A DNA stretch of 64,000 bases from Cephalotus follicularis. Lineage: Eukaryota; Streptophyta; Magnoliopsida; Oxalidales; Cephalotaceae. The stretch is taken from assembly GCA_001972305.1 (NCBI GenBank), contig BDDD01000043.1, positions 545,717 through 609,716 of the forward strand, given 5' to 3'. Within the stretch, counting starts at the first letter, position 1. Each line of letters starts with the position of its first letter. A program made the translations under genes and the position numbers. The notes below the pieces were generated by a model that was given only the letters and a program-made list of their open reading frames with translations, ran no database searches and was not told the origin of the DNA. Of the stretch, positions 47,084 to 57,726 are shown piece by piece.

Positions 47084-47935
47084 TGTTGATGCAGAAATCC
47101 TTCTCTCAACAGTATCCTACGTGGGGGACTTTAATTTGTTAAGAGAAACGCTAGCCAAGGATGCCTGGAGGAAGATTTTGATCTCTGATCCCTGCACAAA
47201 GTAACAAAATGGTGGAAAGTCCAGGAGGTTGTTCTCCCGGGGACACTCCGACGCTCAAGTTAGACAAAGTGCAGAGGAAATAAGGTTCTTTACAATGTAA
47301 AAAATGGCTGACATTTGTTCAGTCTGTTGAACTTGTATTTATAGTGATGTCTTGTAACTGATTGAGCATGAAAATCGGAGGTAATGGCTATCCCCTAAGG
47401 AAATTCCGAGGATCTCGGGATTTCCCTTATCTCCACCTGAATTATCTCTTCTTTCCTTGCTGGTAGTTATCCTTATCTTATCTTCTATCTTTAGAAGATA
47501 TGGATCCCTTGTAGTTAGGCTAACTTCATGGCCTCATTCCGTAAATGAGGAGGAGATCTTCTTCCACAGATTTGCCGAGGAGACGAGATGCAGTTATGCT
47601 AATGAGGCAGTCAGTCCCTGGCTCCAAGGTCTTCGGCTTCCATAGACTTGCACTTGAGGAGTGTGGTCTCCTGTTATGTAGCCGAGGAGGTCCTCGGCTC
47701 TGATGCTTCAGAAAGTGTCCTCGGCCCTGACGCCGAGGAAAGTGATCTTTGTACTGGTACCACTGGACGGGTCCTCGGCACTTATGCCGAGGAGGAATTC
47801 TCCTTATATTACTGTTTTCTTGGCTAACAGACTTCCTCTGCTTACAGTTCATCAACCATTGAGTCACTTGGACACCTGGTCATGCTTGGATGAGGACACG
47901 TGTTGTTTTTTTATAACCCAATTTTTCCCATATCA
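47084..47935 (-). mobile_element. T1 3' LTR
   Basis: On the minus strand from TGATATGGGAAAAATT to CTGCATCAACA. TATA box on the minus strand at 47336-47343. Upstream of it, in U3, are three palindromes with arms TCCTCGGC/GCCGAGGA (47681-47698, 47718-47739, 47772-47793). Confidence 0.93.
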
Positions 47936-47952
47936 TATGCCCCCTGGTCCTT
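47936..47952 (-). promoter_or_regulatory. T1 polypurine tract
   Basis: On the minus strand GACCAGGGGGCATA directly precedes the LTR start TGATATGGG. Confidence 0.7.
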
Positions 47953-48333
47953 CTTCTCTGACCGTGGTCAGAGGAGGATGAGTAGAGTTGAGAGCCGTGG
48001 CCCAGGCAAAACTCCTCTGCTAAGCTTAGTGCTTAATTTCTTGTTTGTGAGTCGAGAACAAGGGTGTTACTTTGGTCTATCCTTTGCACAAAATTGAATG
48101 TGCCTTGGCAGAGGATCGAAGCCTGCCTCCTTGCCCTCTTCTGTCCCATCTAATGGACCTCGTGCCATGAGCCCAAATTATTGCATTTAAGTTGCGTATT
48201 AAGCACACCTCACACATGGCACAAGCAGAGCGTTTCCTGCCTCTGCCTCTTCGTTTCCCGCGCTTGGTATGTCGGTTGGTTTCTCAACCGTTGGATCTTT
48301 GGTAGATGGAGGGCCAGGATCCAAGCCAGAGCC

Positions 48334-48341
48334 TATAAAAG
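48334..48341 (+). promoter_or_regulatory. TATA box of the T1 antisense ORF
   Basis: GCCTATAAAAGGAGCC on the plus strand, 210 bp upstream of the antisense ORF ATG and outside the LTR. The leader contains a likely intron (48465-48550, GTAAGT to ACCTAG) whose acceptor touches the ATG. Confidence 0.65.
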
Positions 48342-51300
48342 GAGCCCTACCTCACTAAGCCACTCTTTTACGCCTTCTGATTTCTTACCAACACCTGAGA
48401 ATTTTTGAGATTTCCAGTTTCTCTTGTCTTCAATCTTCCAGCCACCTTCTGTTTGAGTTTCTGGGTAAGTTGGTTGCTCTTTTGCTGTTCTAAGTTAGAT
48501 CTGGGTCTCTTCTTGCTTCTTTTCTCATCTTCTTTTTTAATTTGACCTAGATGGCCAGAACCAAACGTACTGCTAGGGTTTCTCCTCCCTTAGAGGTCGA
48601 ACCTCTGGCTATGGTGATTCCCCCTGCCGAGAGTCCCCTTTCGTCTGAGGGTAGCCTGGGGGCTGCAGTGGGTGAACCAACCCTTCCTGTCACCGAGGCT
48701 GACACCTCTACCCCCGATTGCTTTGGTGTCAGTGCTTTTTCTCGCCAAGAGGTGGTTGAACTATCCACCAAGTTCAATTTCCCTTATGGATTGAAATTCT
48801 GTCTGCCCAAGGATCCTCGGATGGACACAGAGAGTAGATAGGGCCTCTTCATTGTCTTCGAGGGGGCTCTCTCTCATGGTCTGAGGATCCCTGTACCTTC
48901 TTTTGCCTTGTCAGTTTTGGAGACGTTTAACGTCCACCCTTCTCTTCTCCAACCCCAATCCTGGAGCTTCATAATAGGTTTCCTTGTTAGGTGTCAAGAG
49001 TCCAAGGTGACCGCCACAGTGGGATTGTTCAAGGAATTCCATGTCATCTCGGCCTCGCCAGGGAAGCGTGACTATTTCTTCAAGTCACGTCCTGGCATAA
49101 ACAAACTTCTTGCCAAACCTACCCAGTCCATCAAAAATTGGAGGAAGAGATACTTCCTCATTAAAAATTTTGAAGGGTTCACTCCCCCGGTCTGGTGTGA
49201 CTCCTTGGATACTACACGCCTCAATAGGAGGTCCCTTCTGACCATAGCAGAGAAAGAGGACTTCAATAAACTGATAACCCTGGAGCCCGAGGAGGTGAAC
49301 TCTGTCGTGGTCGAGGAGCGGCTGCTCCGAGTTGGGCTAAGTGTTGTTCCTAGCCAAGGATCACACTCGGCCGAGGTCGAGGAGGCCTCAGGGGATGAGG
49401 AATCCCCAAACCAATCTACACCCCAAGAGATGGGGGAAAACTGTATAAAACTTTCGTCTCCTCCGTCTTTCTTATCTTCATATTTCTACTGTCTTGTAGT
49501 TCATTTAAGTTACTAACATTCTTGACCTCTGTTTATGCAGCCATGTCTTCTCGGAGAGGATTTGACGCCCTATTCAATGCCACCAAGGTGACCAAACCTT
49601 CCTCTACCGTGCAGATAAACAAAAGGCTGCCGAGGTAGCAGCTAAAGAAAAGGAAAGGGCCGCTGCAGAGGGGGCCAAACAGAGGGCCAAGGCCGCCGCT
49701 GATGGGGCCAAGCAGATGAAGAAGGCTGTAGTTACAGCCAAGGGGAAGGGCTCCAAACGTCCTGTTAGTGGGCGTACCTCTGACGATCCTCCTCGTCCCC
49801 CTAGCAAGAGGGGGAGGCTCATTACCGAGATCGAGATGGACTCCATCCTCGGCCGGACTTCAGACGTCCCTATCATCGTGCCTCCTTCTCGGGACGTGGA
49901 GAGGATGATCAAGGAGATTGAGGGGGTTGGGAAGGGCTCCTCTAGCCTGAACACGCAGGGGGTGCCATTTGCCCTCAGCTCCCCCTGCCTCTTTCCGGAT
50001 GAGCTGAAGGAAAGGGAGGATTGGTCCAACAAGGACCTCATTCATAATTCACTGCGAAGCCAATTTAAGGTAAAGGAAGATCCTCTGACTGTGTACTTTA
50101 TGTAACGCCCCAGATTCGAGTCCACTTTAAGCTCAAAGCGAGCCTCGGGGATCCGGTGTGTTACGTGGGGTGAAACCTTAATCATCAAATCGTTTAATCA
50201 TTTAATGATCCATTTCATGTCATATAATCTTGGCTTAGATTTAAAACCTAACATTATTACTTAATAACTTCACAGGATCACATATGCTTACATCTTTGAT
50301 CTCCAAATTTCAAAGATATCATATTTTCATTATCATAATTATTTCTAATACTTTTACATTTGTACATCACTTGGTATATAACCTTACACAGTGGAAAAAC
50401 ATAAACTTATTACATCATAAGACAATCATCTACTCACCATTACCATTAACTTCTCATACTTTCAAGTATGTTCAATAAATCTTGATATCTTCATCTTACA
50501 CAGAAACATCATAACCTATAGCATTTATTTCTATACATTCGCATCTATATAACATCTATCGTAAAACATTACATGACAGAGAACATTAACATATGCCATT
50601 AAAACATAACTGCATAGCATATCATACTCCTTTTTCCTTACACTTCTTTCGCGAACTTCCACTAAAGCTCACAACTTTATGTTCAACGTTTCCTGGAAGA
50701 TTTGTTTAAAAACAAGACATTGAAAGGAGTGAGCACCAAAATAGCTCAGTAAGAATCATAGTCATAAAACGTTATCGAAGTGTTGTTTTTGATGATCTTT
50801 ATCAAAACATTTCAACATCATACATTTCGTAATATCTTTGAAAATCATCTTCTAGTTTTATAAAACCAGAACATTCTTAAAATCATACATTTTCTGGTAT
50901 ATATGACCAGCATACTTGAAAACATAACTTCCTTGAAAACCATTGTCTTGTATTATTTTATAAAGCCAAAACATTTCACATTCATTTCCTTTTCTGCTCA
51001 TATCTCATGAAACAGAACATTTTATTTCTTTTTCTGATCCTATCTCATGAATCAGAATATTTTATAAATACTGAGGGGTTGTAAAAACGTAAATAACCCT
51101 GTTGAACCTTCGCTTCACCGGGGCATTGTGCACTCCCCGATTACTATCATTACTAAGCATTGCAAGCCCGAGAGCACTCTCCGCTCATATTAATCACATT
51201 AATCTTTTACTAGATTAATCCACCCTGGATCGCAATCCAGTCGTTGTTCATCTCAGTATGTTGCATTTTCGCATTTGTAAAAATAATCATTTCTTGATAC

Positions 51301-51349
51301 TTCGAGTGATCAGTTCAAAGTATTAATAAAAACAATTTTTATAAAACAT

Positions 51350-51466
51350 TTGTAAATTTGAATTTAAAAAAGTATTGTAAAGCATTTGTAAAACTGAATT
51401 TAAAACAATATTGTAAAGCATTTGTAAAACTGAATTTAAAACAATATTGTAAAGCATTTGTAAAAA
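51350..51466. repeat. 36 bp tandem repeat in S1
   Basis: About three copies of a unit TGAATTTAAAACAATATTG plus TAAAGCATTTGTAAAAC, ending near 51466. Confidence 0.85.
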
Positions 51467-52203
51467 TTGATATTTCTCATGAAAATATTTATTTCCAGAG
51501 AAAACTTAAATTAATAATATTTCACTTTTCATATAGCAGTAAAACATAAGCAGTAATTTTAAATATAGAATTTTGCCCAGAATTTGGCAGAATTTTTAAA
51601 TACAGGAACGTAATAATTATATAAGACATATAAAAAATAAATCATTTAAATATCGAGCGTAAAATTGCTTAATTGAAATATTAAATTAAAATTAACTTCC
51701 TCCACTCTGTCAGACGGATATACCGATCATGTCGATGGGAAAGTTAAATTAAATTGAGTTGTAAAATATTAACATAAAATATTTTAGGAAGGTAAGTAAA
51801 ATACTTTTGAATGAAAGAATAGAGTTTCCGTAAAATACTTTTTTGAAAAAGAATAGGAATCCTTACAATCGTAAAATACTTGTAGAAAAACGATAGGATT
51901 CCTTACTTTGCTTTATTCTCCTTCTTTCCTTCTCTATGTTGAACAAATTTCTACATTGAAATCTCCACAAAATTTTCCTTCCCTTCTTTTCTCTCTTTCT
52001 CTCATTCTCTCCTTCTCCTTTCTCTCTTCTTCTTTCTCTCTCTTTCTTCTTTCTCTCCCTTTCTTCCTCTCTTCTCCGAATGCACTGAGCAAAGGAGCAG
52101 TATTTATAGGGAGTCTTCAGCCACCTCAGATTTATCGTTTTCTCTATCCAGTCGCCACGTGTCCTCTTCTTTCGTCCGTTGCTCGACACGTGTCCTCTTT
52201 CTT

Positions 52204-52360
52204 AAAGCGTCGGCGGTTAAGAACTAAGCGTCGCCGCTTAAGCCCTAAACTGCTGCCGTTTCGTCCTCTAAGTGCTGCCGCTTGACGCGTACAATGGAAA
52301 ATTAACTCTTGAAAGTGTCGCCGCTTTCACCATTACACTATCCCAAACTGTCGACGCTTT
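52204..52360 (-). repeat. GTCGAC/GCCGCT motif array in S1 U3
   Basis: AAAGCGTCGGCGGTTAAG, TAAGCGTCGCCGCTTAAG, AGTGTCGCCGCTTTC and AACTGTCGACGCTTTAAG, beginning about 95 bp upstream of the TATA box on the minus strand. Confidence 0.82.
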
Positions 52361-52364
52361 AAGT

Positions 52365-52555
52365 CAAATTCCAAACTGTCGACACTTTAAAATAAGTGTC
52401 GACTCTTTATGGTATTTCACCAAACTGTCGACACTTTAAAATAAGTGTTGACTCTTTATGGTATTTCACCAAACTGTCGACACTTTAAAAATAAGTGTCG
52501 ACTCTTTATGGCATTTCGCCAAACTGTCGACACTTTAAAATAAGTGTCGACTCTT
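52365..52555 (-). repeat. 49 bp tandem repeat with GTCGAC motifs in S1 U3
   Basis: Nearly four units of CAAACTGTCGACACTTTAAA plus ATAAGTGTCGACTCTTTATG and a GTATTTCAC end. Each unit carries two GTCGAC sites. Confidence 0.9.
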
Positions 52556-53418
52556 TCAACATGTTTACGGCACACAGTACAACCTTTAAAATAATCATAT
52601 ATATCTACCCTATATCCATAAATGATGACTTCAAAATGTTCCAGTCCAAAACAAATATCCAAATTAAATTTTCTTAAGCCCCCGAGCGTAGGGTCATACT
52701 ACGGTCCCTTGAATTACACAATAGCAATCGTCTTTCCATAATTAGTATCTTTAATGGAAATTCGGGTCATTACACTTTATACTTGTGTTTTCCGTTCTAA
52801 TTTCAGTCTTTTTTGCAGGCTTTGAATAATCACCACCTCCTGGTCGAGAACTTCTCGATCATCTTGGAGAGGTGTGGCAAGCTGAGGTTGGAGGTGATGG
52901 AGGAGAGGGAGACTTCTCGGATTTCCAAGGCTCAACTTAAGGAGGTCCTCAAGGCTCAAGAGTCTATTGTGGAAGAAAAGAACAGAGCTGTTCTGGAGAA
53001 GGTCCAATTGCAAAAGGACCTCTCCAAAGCTCGCTACCTGTTCCAAGCTCTGCAGAAAAAGCATGAGGAGACTCTGAAGAAACAGGAGGAGGAGAAGGCC
53101 AAGGCTGTGGAGGACGCCCTTGCAGAGTTCAGGTCCTCTGACGAATTCCACACCTTGATGGAAGCCTCCGTGGAGGACTTCAAAGCTTCAAAGGCCTTTG
53201 AGGATGAGATCTTCAAGAAATCTGCCGAGTACTACCATCGGGGATTCTATACTTGCAAAAATTGGGTGAAGATTCTGCATCCCGAGGTTCCTTTGGGCGA
53301 GGTTGCCTAATGCTCGGCTGCGAAGGCCTTCGATTACTATCCTGATGGATATGAAGCCGAGGAGCTGAGGGCCGAGGAAGCCTTGGTAAGTGGTGCTGGC
53401 CAAGGAGCTGGGGAATAG

Positions 53419-54621
53419 GTGCTGGGGGTTCAACCTGCCTTTTGTTCCTCCTCCACCTGAAGATGCTACTTCTCCTGATCCTCCTGCCTTAGCCTAGCTT
53501 TTTCTTCTTTTGTTTTGTTTTGTTTTTTTTTGTCTTGTAATGGTTTTTTCTCTTCTGGCACTTGTAATTTTCCATATATAAATGAAGATAACTTTTTGCA
53601 ACCTCTGATTTGTCTCTACTTTTCGTATTGTGGGCTTGATGTGTTTGCACTTGGCATGTATGTTTACAATCCCCTTAAGGATTTTGCTCATTGGGACCTC
53701 TGACTTCTCATAGAAGCAGACACTCCTCCAAAATAACTTAAAGTAATTTATCAAAAATATTAATAAAAACCTCTTGTATTCTTTTGCCTTCCTTTGGTCC
53801 CTTGCATTGTGTGCTCGGACTTTATGAGTATATGTGCACTGATAATTTCCTTGGAAATTTTAACTTAACCCAAACCATCAATTCTTCATGGTCGAGAACG
53901 TTTAAGCTTCACAGTCCTCGTAGGACCTTTTACTTCAAAAATACTTAATTGTAACTTCGTCTTTGAAGGATTTATTATACTCATAAATTGAGTTCTCGGT
54001 ATGCTCGGACAAGTTCCTATGGGTTTGCCGATGAGAGTATCATCTGACCTATTAGGTTTTAGGACAGGTCGGCTGAGCTTTCATTCAACTTATGGACACT
54101 TGTATTAAAGTGCTCAGTCCAACGAGCTTGATCGTTGTGAGTTCCAATGGTTTTGCCTTTCAAGTCACGACTTTTAGGTCTGGTTGAACAAGTTCCTATG
54201 GTGTTGTCGGCCAGTGTTTGCTCCCTTAGGAGTCTTTAGGCGTGCTCCTCGGGAGGAGTCTTTGTTGATGAATATAGGTGCTCCTCGGAAGGAGTCTTTG
54301 GTATGCTCCTCGGAAGGAGGCTTTGGTATGTGCATCCTTGGATGCTCTTGAATGCCTGTTTCACTGGTCTGTCTGAGACCTCGGCTTGTGTTGGTTTTAT
54401 TTTTGAGAATTAGCCTCCGTGAGGCTTAGGAAGCTTTAGATCCCCAAGTGCCCCCTTGGGGGCATGGTCTGAGATGCTTAGCTTAAGACTGAGGGAGTTG
54501 ATCAGTGGCTGTTCAGAGGTTTGAGGACATGAACATTGGGCCTCCGGTCCCTCGCAAACTCGGAACTATAATGTTGAACAAATCTTGAAAAAATTCAAAC
54601 TTCATTGAAAATATCTTACAA
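53419..54621. other. T1 spacer between antisense ORF and pol
   Basis: No gene. It contains a T-rich stretch (53505-53530) and an imperfect tandem repeat of TGCTCCTCGGAAGGAGTC (54242-54325), itself a hairpin with arms CTCC/GGAG. Confidence 0.55.
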
Positions 54622-57600
54622 TTACTGATAATACTTCCTCAAATGCTCGGCATTCCAAGCTCTGGCAATCTCCCTACCCCCCAAAGTTTCAAGTTTGAAT
54701 GTTCTTGGGCGGAGGACCCTTTTGATCTTGTATGGCCCTTCCCAAGCAGGGGCTAGCTTTCCTCTTGTACAAGTAGGATCTGCAATAGCTGAGTTGCGTA
54801 GGACTAGATCTTCTTGCCTTAGTGGTCTTGGGCTTACTCTTTTGTTGTAGTAGCGGCTTACCCTCTGCTGGTAGGCTGCAACTCTGATTGCAGCCTTATC
54901 TCTGAGTTCTTCCACTAGGTCGAGGAGGCACCTCAGCCCTTCTTTGTTGTTGTCCTCAGTAAAGTGCACAACTCTTGGTGATTGTATTCCAACCTCCACT
55001 GGTATCATAGCCTCCGCTCCGAAACATAAACTGTATGGGGATTCTCCTATTGTAGTCCAAGGAATGGTTCTATATTCCCATAATACACTTGGTAACTCCT
55101 CGGTCCACCTTCCCTTGCTGTCTTCTAAGCGCTTTTTCAAGCCCGAGATGATTTCTCTGTTGATCACCTCGGTTTGACCATTACTTTGAGGGTAGGCTAC
55201 TGAGGCAAGCCTATGCTCTATCCTCCATTCTCTGCAAAAGTCATGGAAGGCTTGACAATCAAACTGCTTACCATTATTGGTGATAATTGTCCTCGAGACT
55301 CCGAATCTGCAGATGATTGACTTCCATACAAAGCTCTCTGTGTTCTTCTCTGTAATTGTGGCCAAAAGTTCTACCTCCACCCACTTAGTGAAGTAATCAA
55401 CTGCTACAATGAGAAACTTCCTCTGGCCTGTTGCCATAGGTAATGGTCCGACGAAGTCCATTCCCCACTGTGCGAAGGGCCACGGGGCCGTAATTGACGT
55501 CAGAGGTTGAGAAGGCCTTCTGCTTATATTGGCGTTCCTCTGACACTTGTCACACTTCCTCACTGTGTTTATAGCATCTTGATGCATGGTCGGCCAGTAA
55601 TAACCTTGCCTTAATAGCTTGTGAGACAAAGTCCTGCCCCCTGTGTGGTTGCCACAGATTCCTTCATAGACCTCCCTTAGGGCGTAGTCAGCCTCTGAGG
55701 GGTTCAAGCACCTCAACCAAGGAAATGAGAAAGACCTTTTGTAGAGGATCCCATCTCGGAATTGGAATCTGTTAGCTCTATAAACCAGCTTCCTCGCCTC
55801 CACGGGGTCCTCGGGCAGGATCCCATTCCTTAGCCAATTAATAAAGGGAGTCATCCAATTCGGCTCCTGGGGAACATCTATGTCCATTACCTCTACTTCA
55901 GAGATGGTTAGACGATCCAGGTAGTCGACTAGCACTATTTGATTTTTCTCCAACTCCTCTGCCGTTGCTAGCTTTGACAATTGGTCTACTCTGACGTTCT
56001 CTGCTCTGGGCACTTTCACAATTCTCAAAACTTCGAAGGCTGACTTCATGCCCTGAAAATGGGATAAGTATTTCATCATAAGGTCTTCTCCGGCCTCATA
56101 CTCCCCCTTCGCCAAGCCAACCACTAGCTGAGAATCACTCAAGGCCTCAATCCTCTGCACTTCCAAGTGCTTTGCAATTGTCAGTCCAGCTATCAGGGCT
56201 TCCCACTCAGCTTCGTTATTTGTAGCTTTGAACTTGAACCTCAGAGCATACGCCAATGTCCAACCATCTGGACTTGTCAATACTAACCCTGCCCCACTGC
56301 CAGTGAGGCATGAGGATCCATCCACTGACAACTTCCACATTCCCTTCTCGCTCTCGGAAGGGTTCTCCTCCATACACTCCATAGGTGTATTATCTCCAAC
56401 GAAGTCGGCCAGTACCTGTGATTTGATTGCTGGTCCGGCTTCGAACTTCACATCATACTCGCCTAGTTCGACTGACCACTTGATTAGACTGCCCAAGGTG
56501 TCAGGCTTGGCAAGAACCTGTTTGAGTGGTTTGTCAGTCAGAACCTTGATTGTATGGGCTTGGAAATATGGCCTCAATTTTCTGGCCGAGATGAGCAAAG
56601 CATAAGCAAACTTCTCCACCTCTGGGTACCTTCCCTCAGCATCGTTCAAAGCCTTGCTCACGTAATACACTGGCCTTTGAACCTTTTCATCTTCTCTTAC
56701 TAGCACTGCACTCACTGTGCCAGAGGTGGCCGCAAGGTACAAATACAGGTCTTCTTCATCCTTAGGCTTTGAGATCAGAGGAGGAGAAGCCAGGTATTCC
56801 TTCAACTTGTCGAAGGCTACTTGACAGTCGTCGGACCACGAGAATCCCTTGGGATCTCTAAGTATTTTAAAGAAGGGGAGGCACTTCTCTGCTGACTTGG
56901 ACACAAACCTACTCAGGGCTGCAATCTTCCCGTTTAATCTCTGGACGTACCTGATGGTTTGAGGTGGCCTCATGCTTTGAATTGCCGAGATCTTCTCCGG
57001 GTTGGCCTCTATTCCTCTGCTAGAGACCATGAATCCTAGGAACTTTCCCGAGGTGACCCCAAATGTGCACTTGGATGGGTTGAGCTTCATATTATACCTC
57101 CTCAGCACTTCAAAGGTCTCCTCCAAATCCTTTACATGGGGGTTCCTGGCTGGGGTTTTGACGAGCATATCGTCTATGTATACCTCCATATTCTTCTCAA
57201 TCTGAGACTCAAAAATCTTGTTCACCAGTCGTTGGTAAGTAGCCCCTGCATTCTCTAACTCTGTCTTGTTCTTGTCGGGTTCGTACATGGGGATTTGATT
57301 ATACCTTGAGTAAGCATCCAAGAAGCTTAATATTCTATATCCTGAGGTTGCATCTACCAGCTGGTCTATCTTTGGGAGAGGAAAATGATCCTTTGGACAA
57401 GCTTTGTTGAGGTCTGTGAAGTCTATGCACATTCACCATTTGCCATTGGCTTTTTTGACCAACACCGGATTTACTAACCAGTCCGAATAGTGCACTTCCC
57501 TGATAAAACCTGCCTGTAACAGCTTACTCACCTCCTCGGCTATTGCCTGCTGCCTCTCAGGGGAAAAGTTCCTCTTCTTTTGTCTGGTCGGGGGCCTAAC

Positions 57601-57726
57601 TGGGTCTACGCTTAATTTGTGGACCATTACGTCTGGGCTGATGCCAGGGACCTCCTCTGCCGACCATGCAAAAACATCTTTGCTATCTCGGAGGAATGTT
57701 ATCCGCCTCCCCAAGTTGTGAGCCAA
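54622..57726 (-). pseudogene. T1 pol: reverse transcriptase, two RNase H domains, integrase
   Basis: From 57726: FLRDSKDVFAWSAEEVPGIS, QAGFIREVHYSDW, VLVKKANGKW, a TGA at 57430, then MCIDFTDLNKACPKD. Reverse transcriptase: YSRYNQIPMYEPDKNKTELENAG lacks the usual segment of about 18-20 residues before NAGATYQRL, an in-frame deletion; the catalytic VYIDDMLVK is intact. RNase H: SAVLVREDEKVQRPVYYVSK. Second RNase H: WKLSVDGSS, GAGLVLTSPDGW, NNEAEWEALIAGL and DSQLVVGLAKGEYEA. Integrase: GNHTGGRTLSHKLLRQGYYW, KCDKCQ, WGMDFVGP, then IITNNGKQF where the second catalytic aspartate is asparagine, and QSNGQTEVINREI. It ends AWNAEHLRKYYQ without a chromodomain. The double RNase H places it in the Tat group. 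Confidence 0.93.

Larger units (their letters stand above)
50096..52779 (-). mobile_element. Solo LTR S1 (2674 bp) with target duplication
   Basis: 50101 begins TGTAACGCCCCAG and 52774 ends GGGTCATTACA; both sides carry CTTTA (50096-50100 and 52775-52779), a perfect 5 bp target duplication. No internal sequence is present, so it is a solo LTR. The TATA box on the minus strand (TATAAATA, 52101-52108) and a purine-rich leader after it show minus-strand orientation. The TGTAACGCCC...TTACA ends resemble large chromovirus LTRs (Tekay/Del-like), but without an internal region the family is not certain. Confidence 0.9.
48551..53418 (+). pseudogene. T1 antisense ORF, three exons (Transposase_28-like plus coiled coil)
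   Basis: It lies between pol and the 3' LTR, on the opposite strand to gag-pol. Exon 1 (48551-49442): MARTKRTARVSPP, a proline/acidic stretch, then VELSTKFNFPYGLKF, a TAG at 48839, GLFIVFEGALSHGLRIPVPS, LQPQSWSFIIGFLVRCQE and KNWRKRYFLIKN, which resembles the Pfam family called putative gypsy-type transposon. Intron 49443-49540. Exon 2 (49541-50069): RRGFDALFNATKV, a one-base shift near 49610, then an alanine/lysine-rich helix and basic PSKRGRL. Intron 50070-52818, enlarged by solo LTR S1. Exon 3 (52819 on): a long coiled coil (ISKAQLKEVLKAQESIVEEK) and WVKILHPEVPLGEV, a stop at 53308, and a further acidic tail to 53418. Antisense extra ORFs are known from Tat elements; their function is unknown. 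Confidence 0.78.

Noticed and set aside
47457..48097. Frames within and beside the T1 LTR, repeated at 60633-61115
   Set aside because: They lie in non-coding LTR DNA and are present in both LTR copies; there is no similarity to known proteins.
51863..52285. Arg/Glu-rich and Ser/Leu-rich frames
   Set aside because: They are translations of the pyrimidine-rich leader segment of solo LTR S1 on the two strands.
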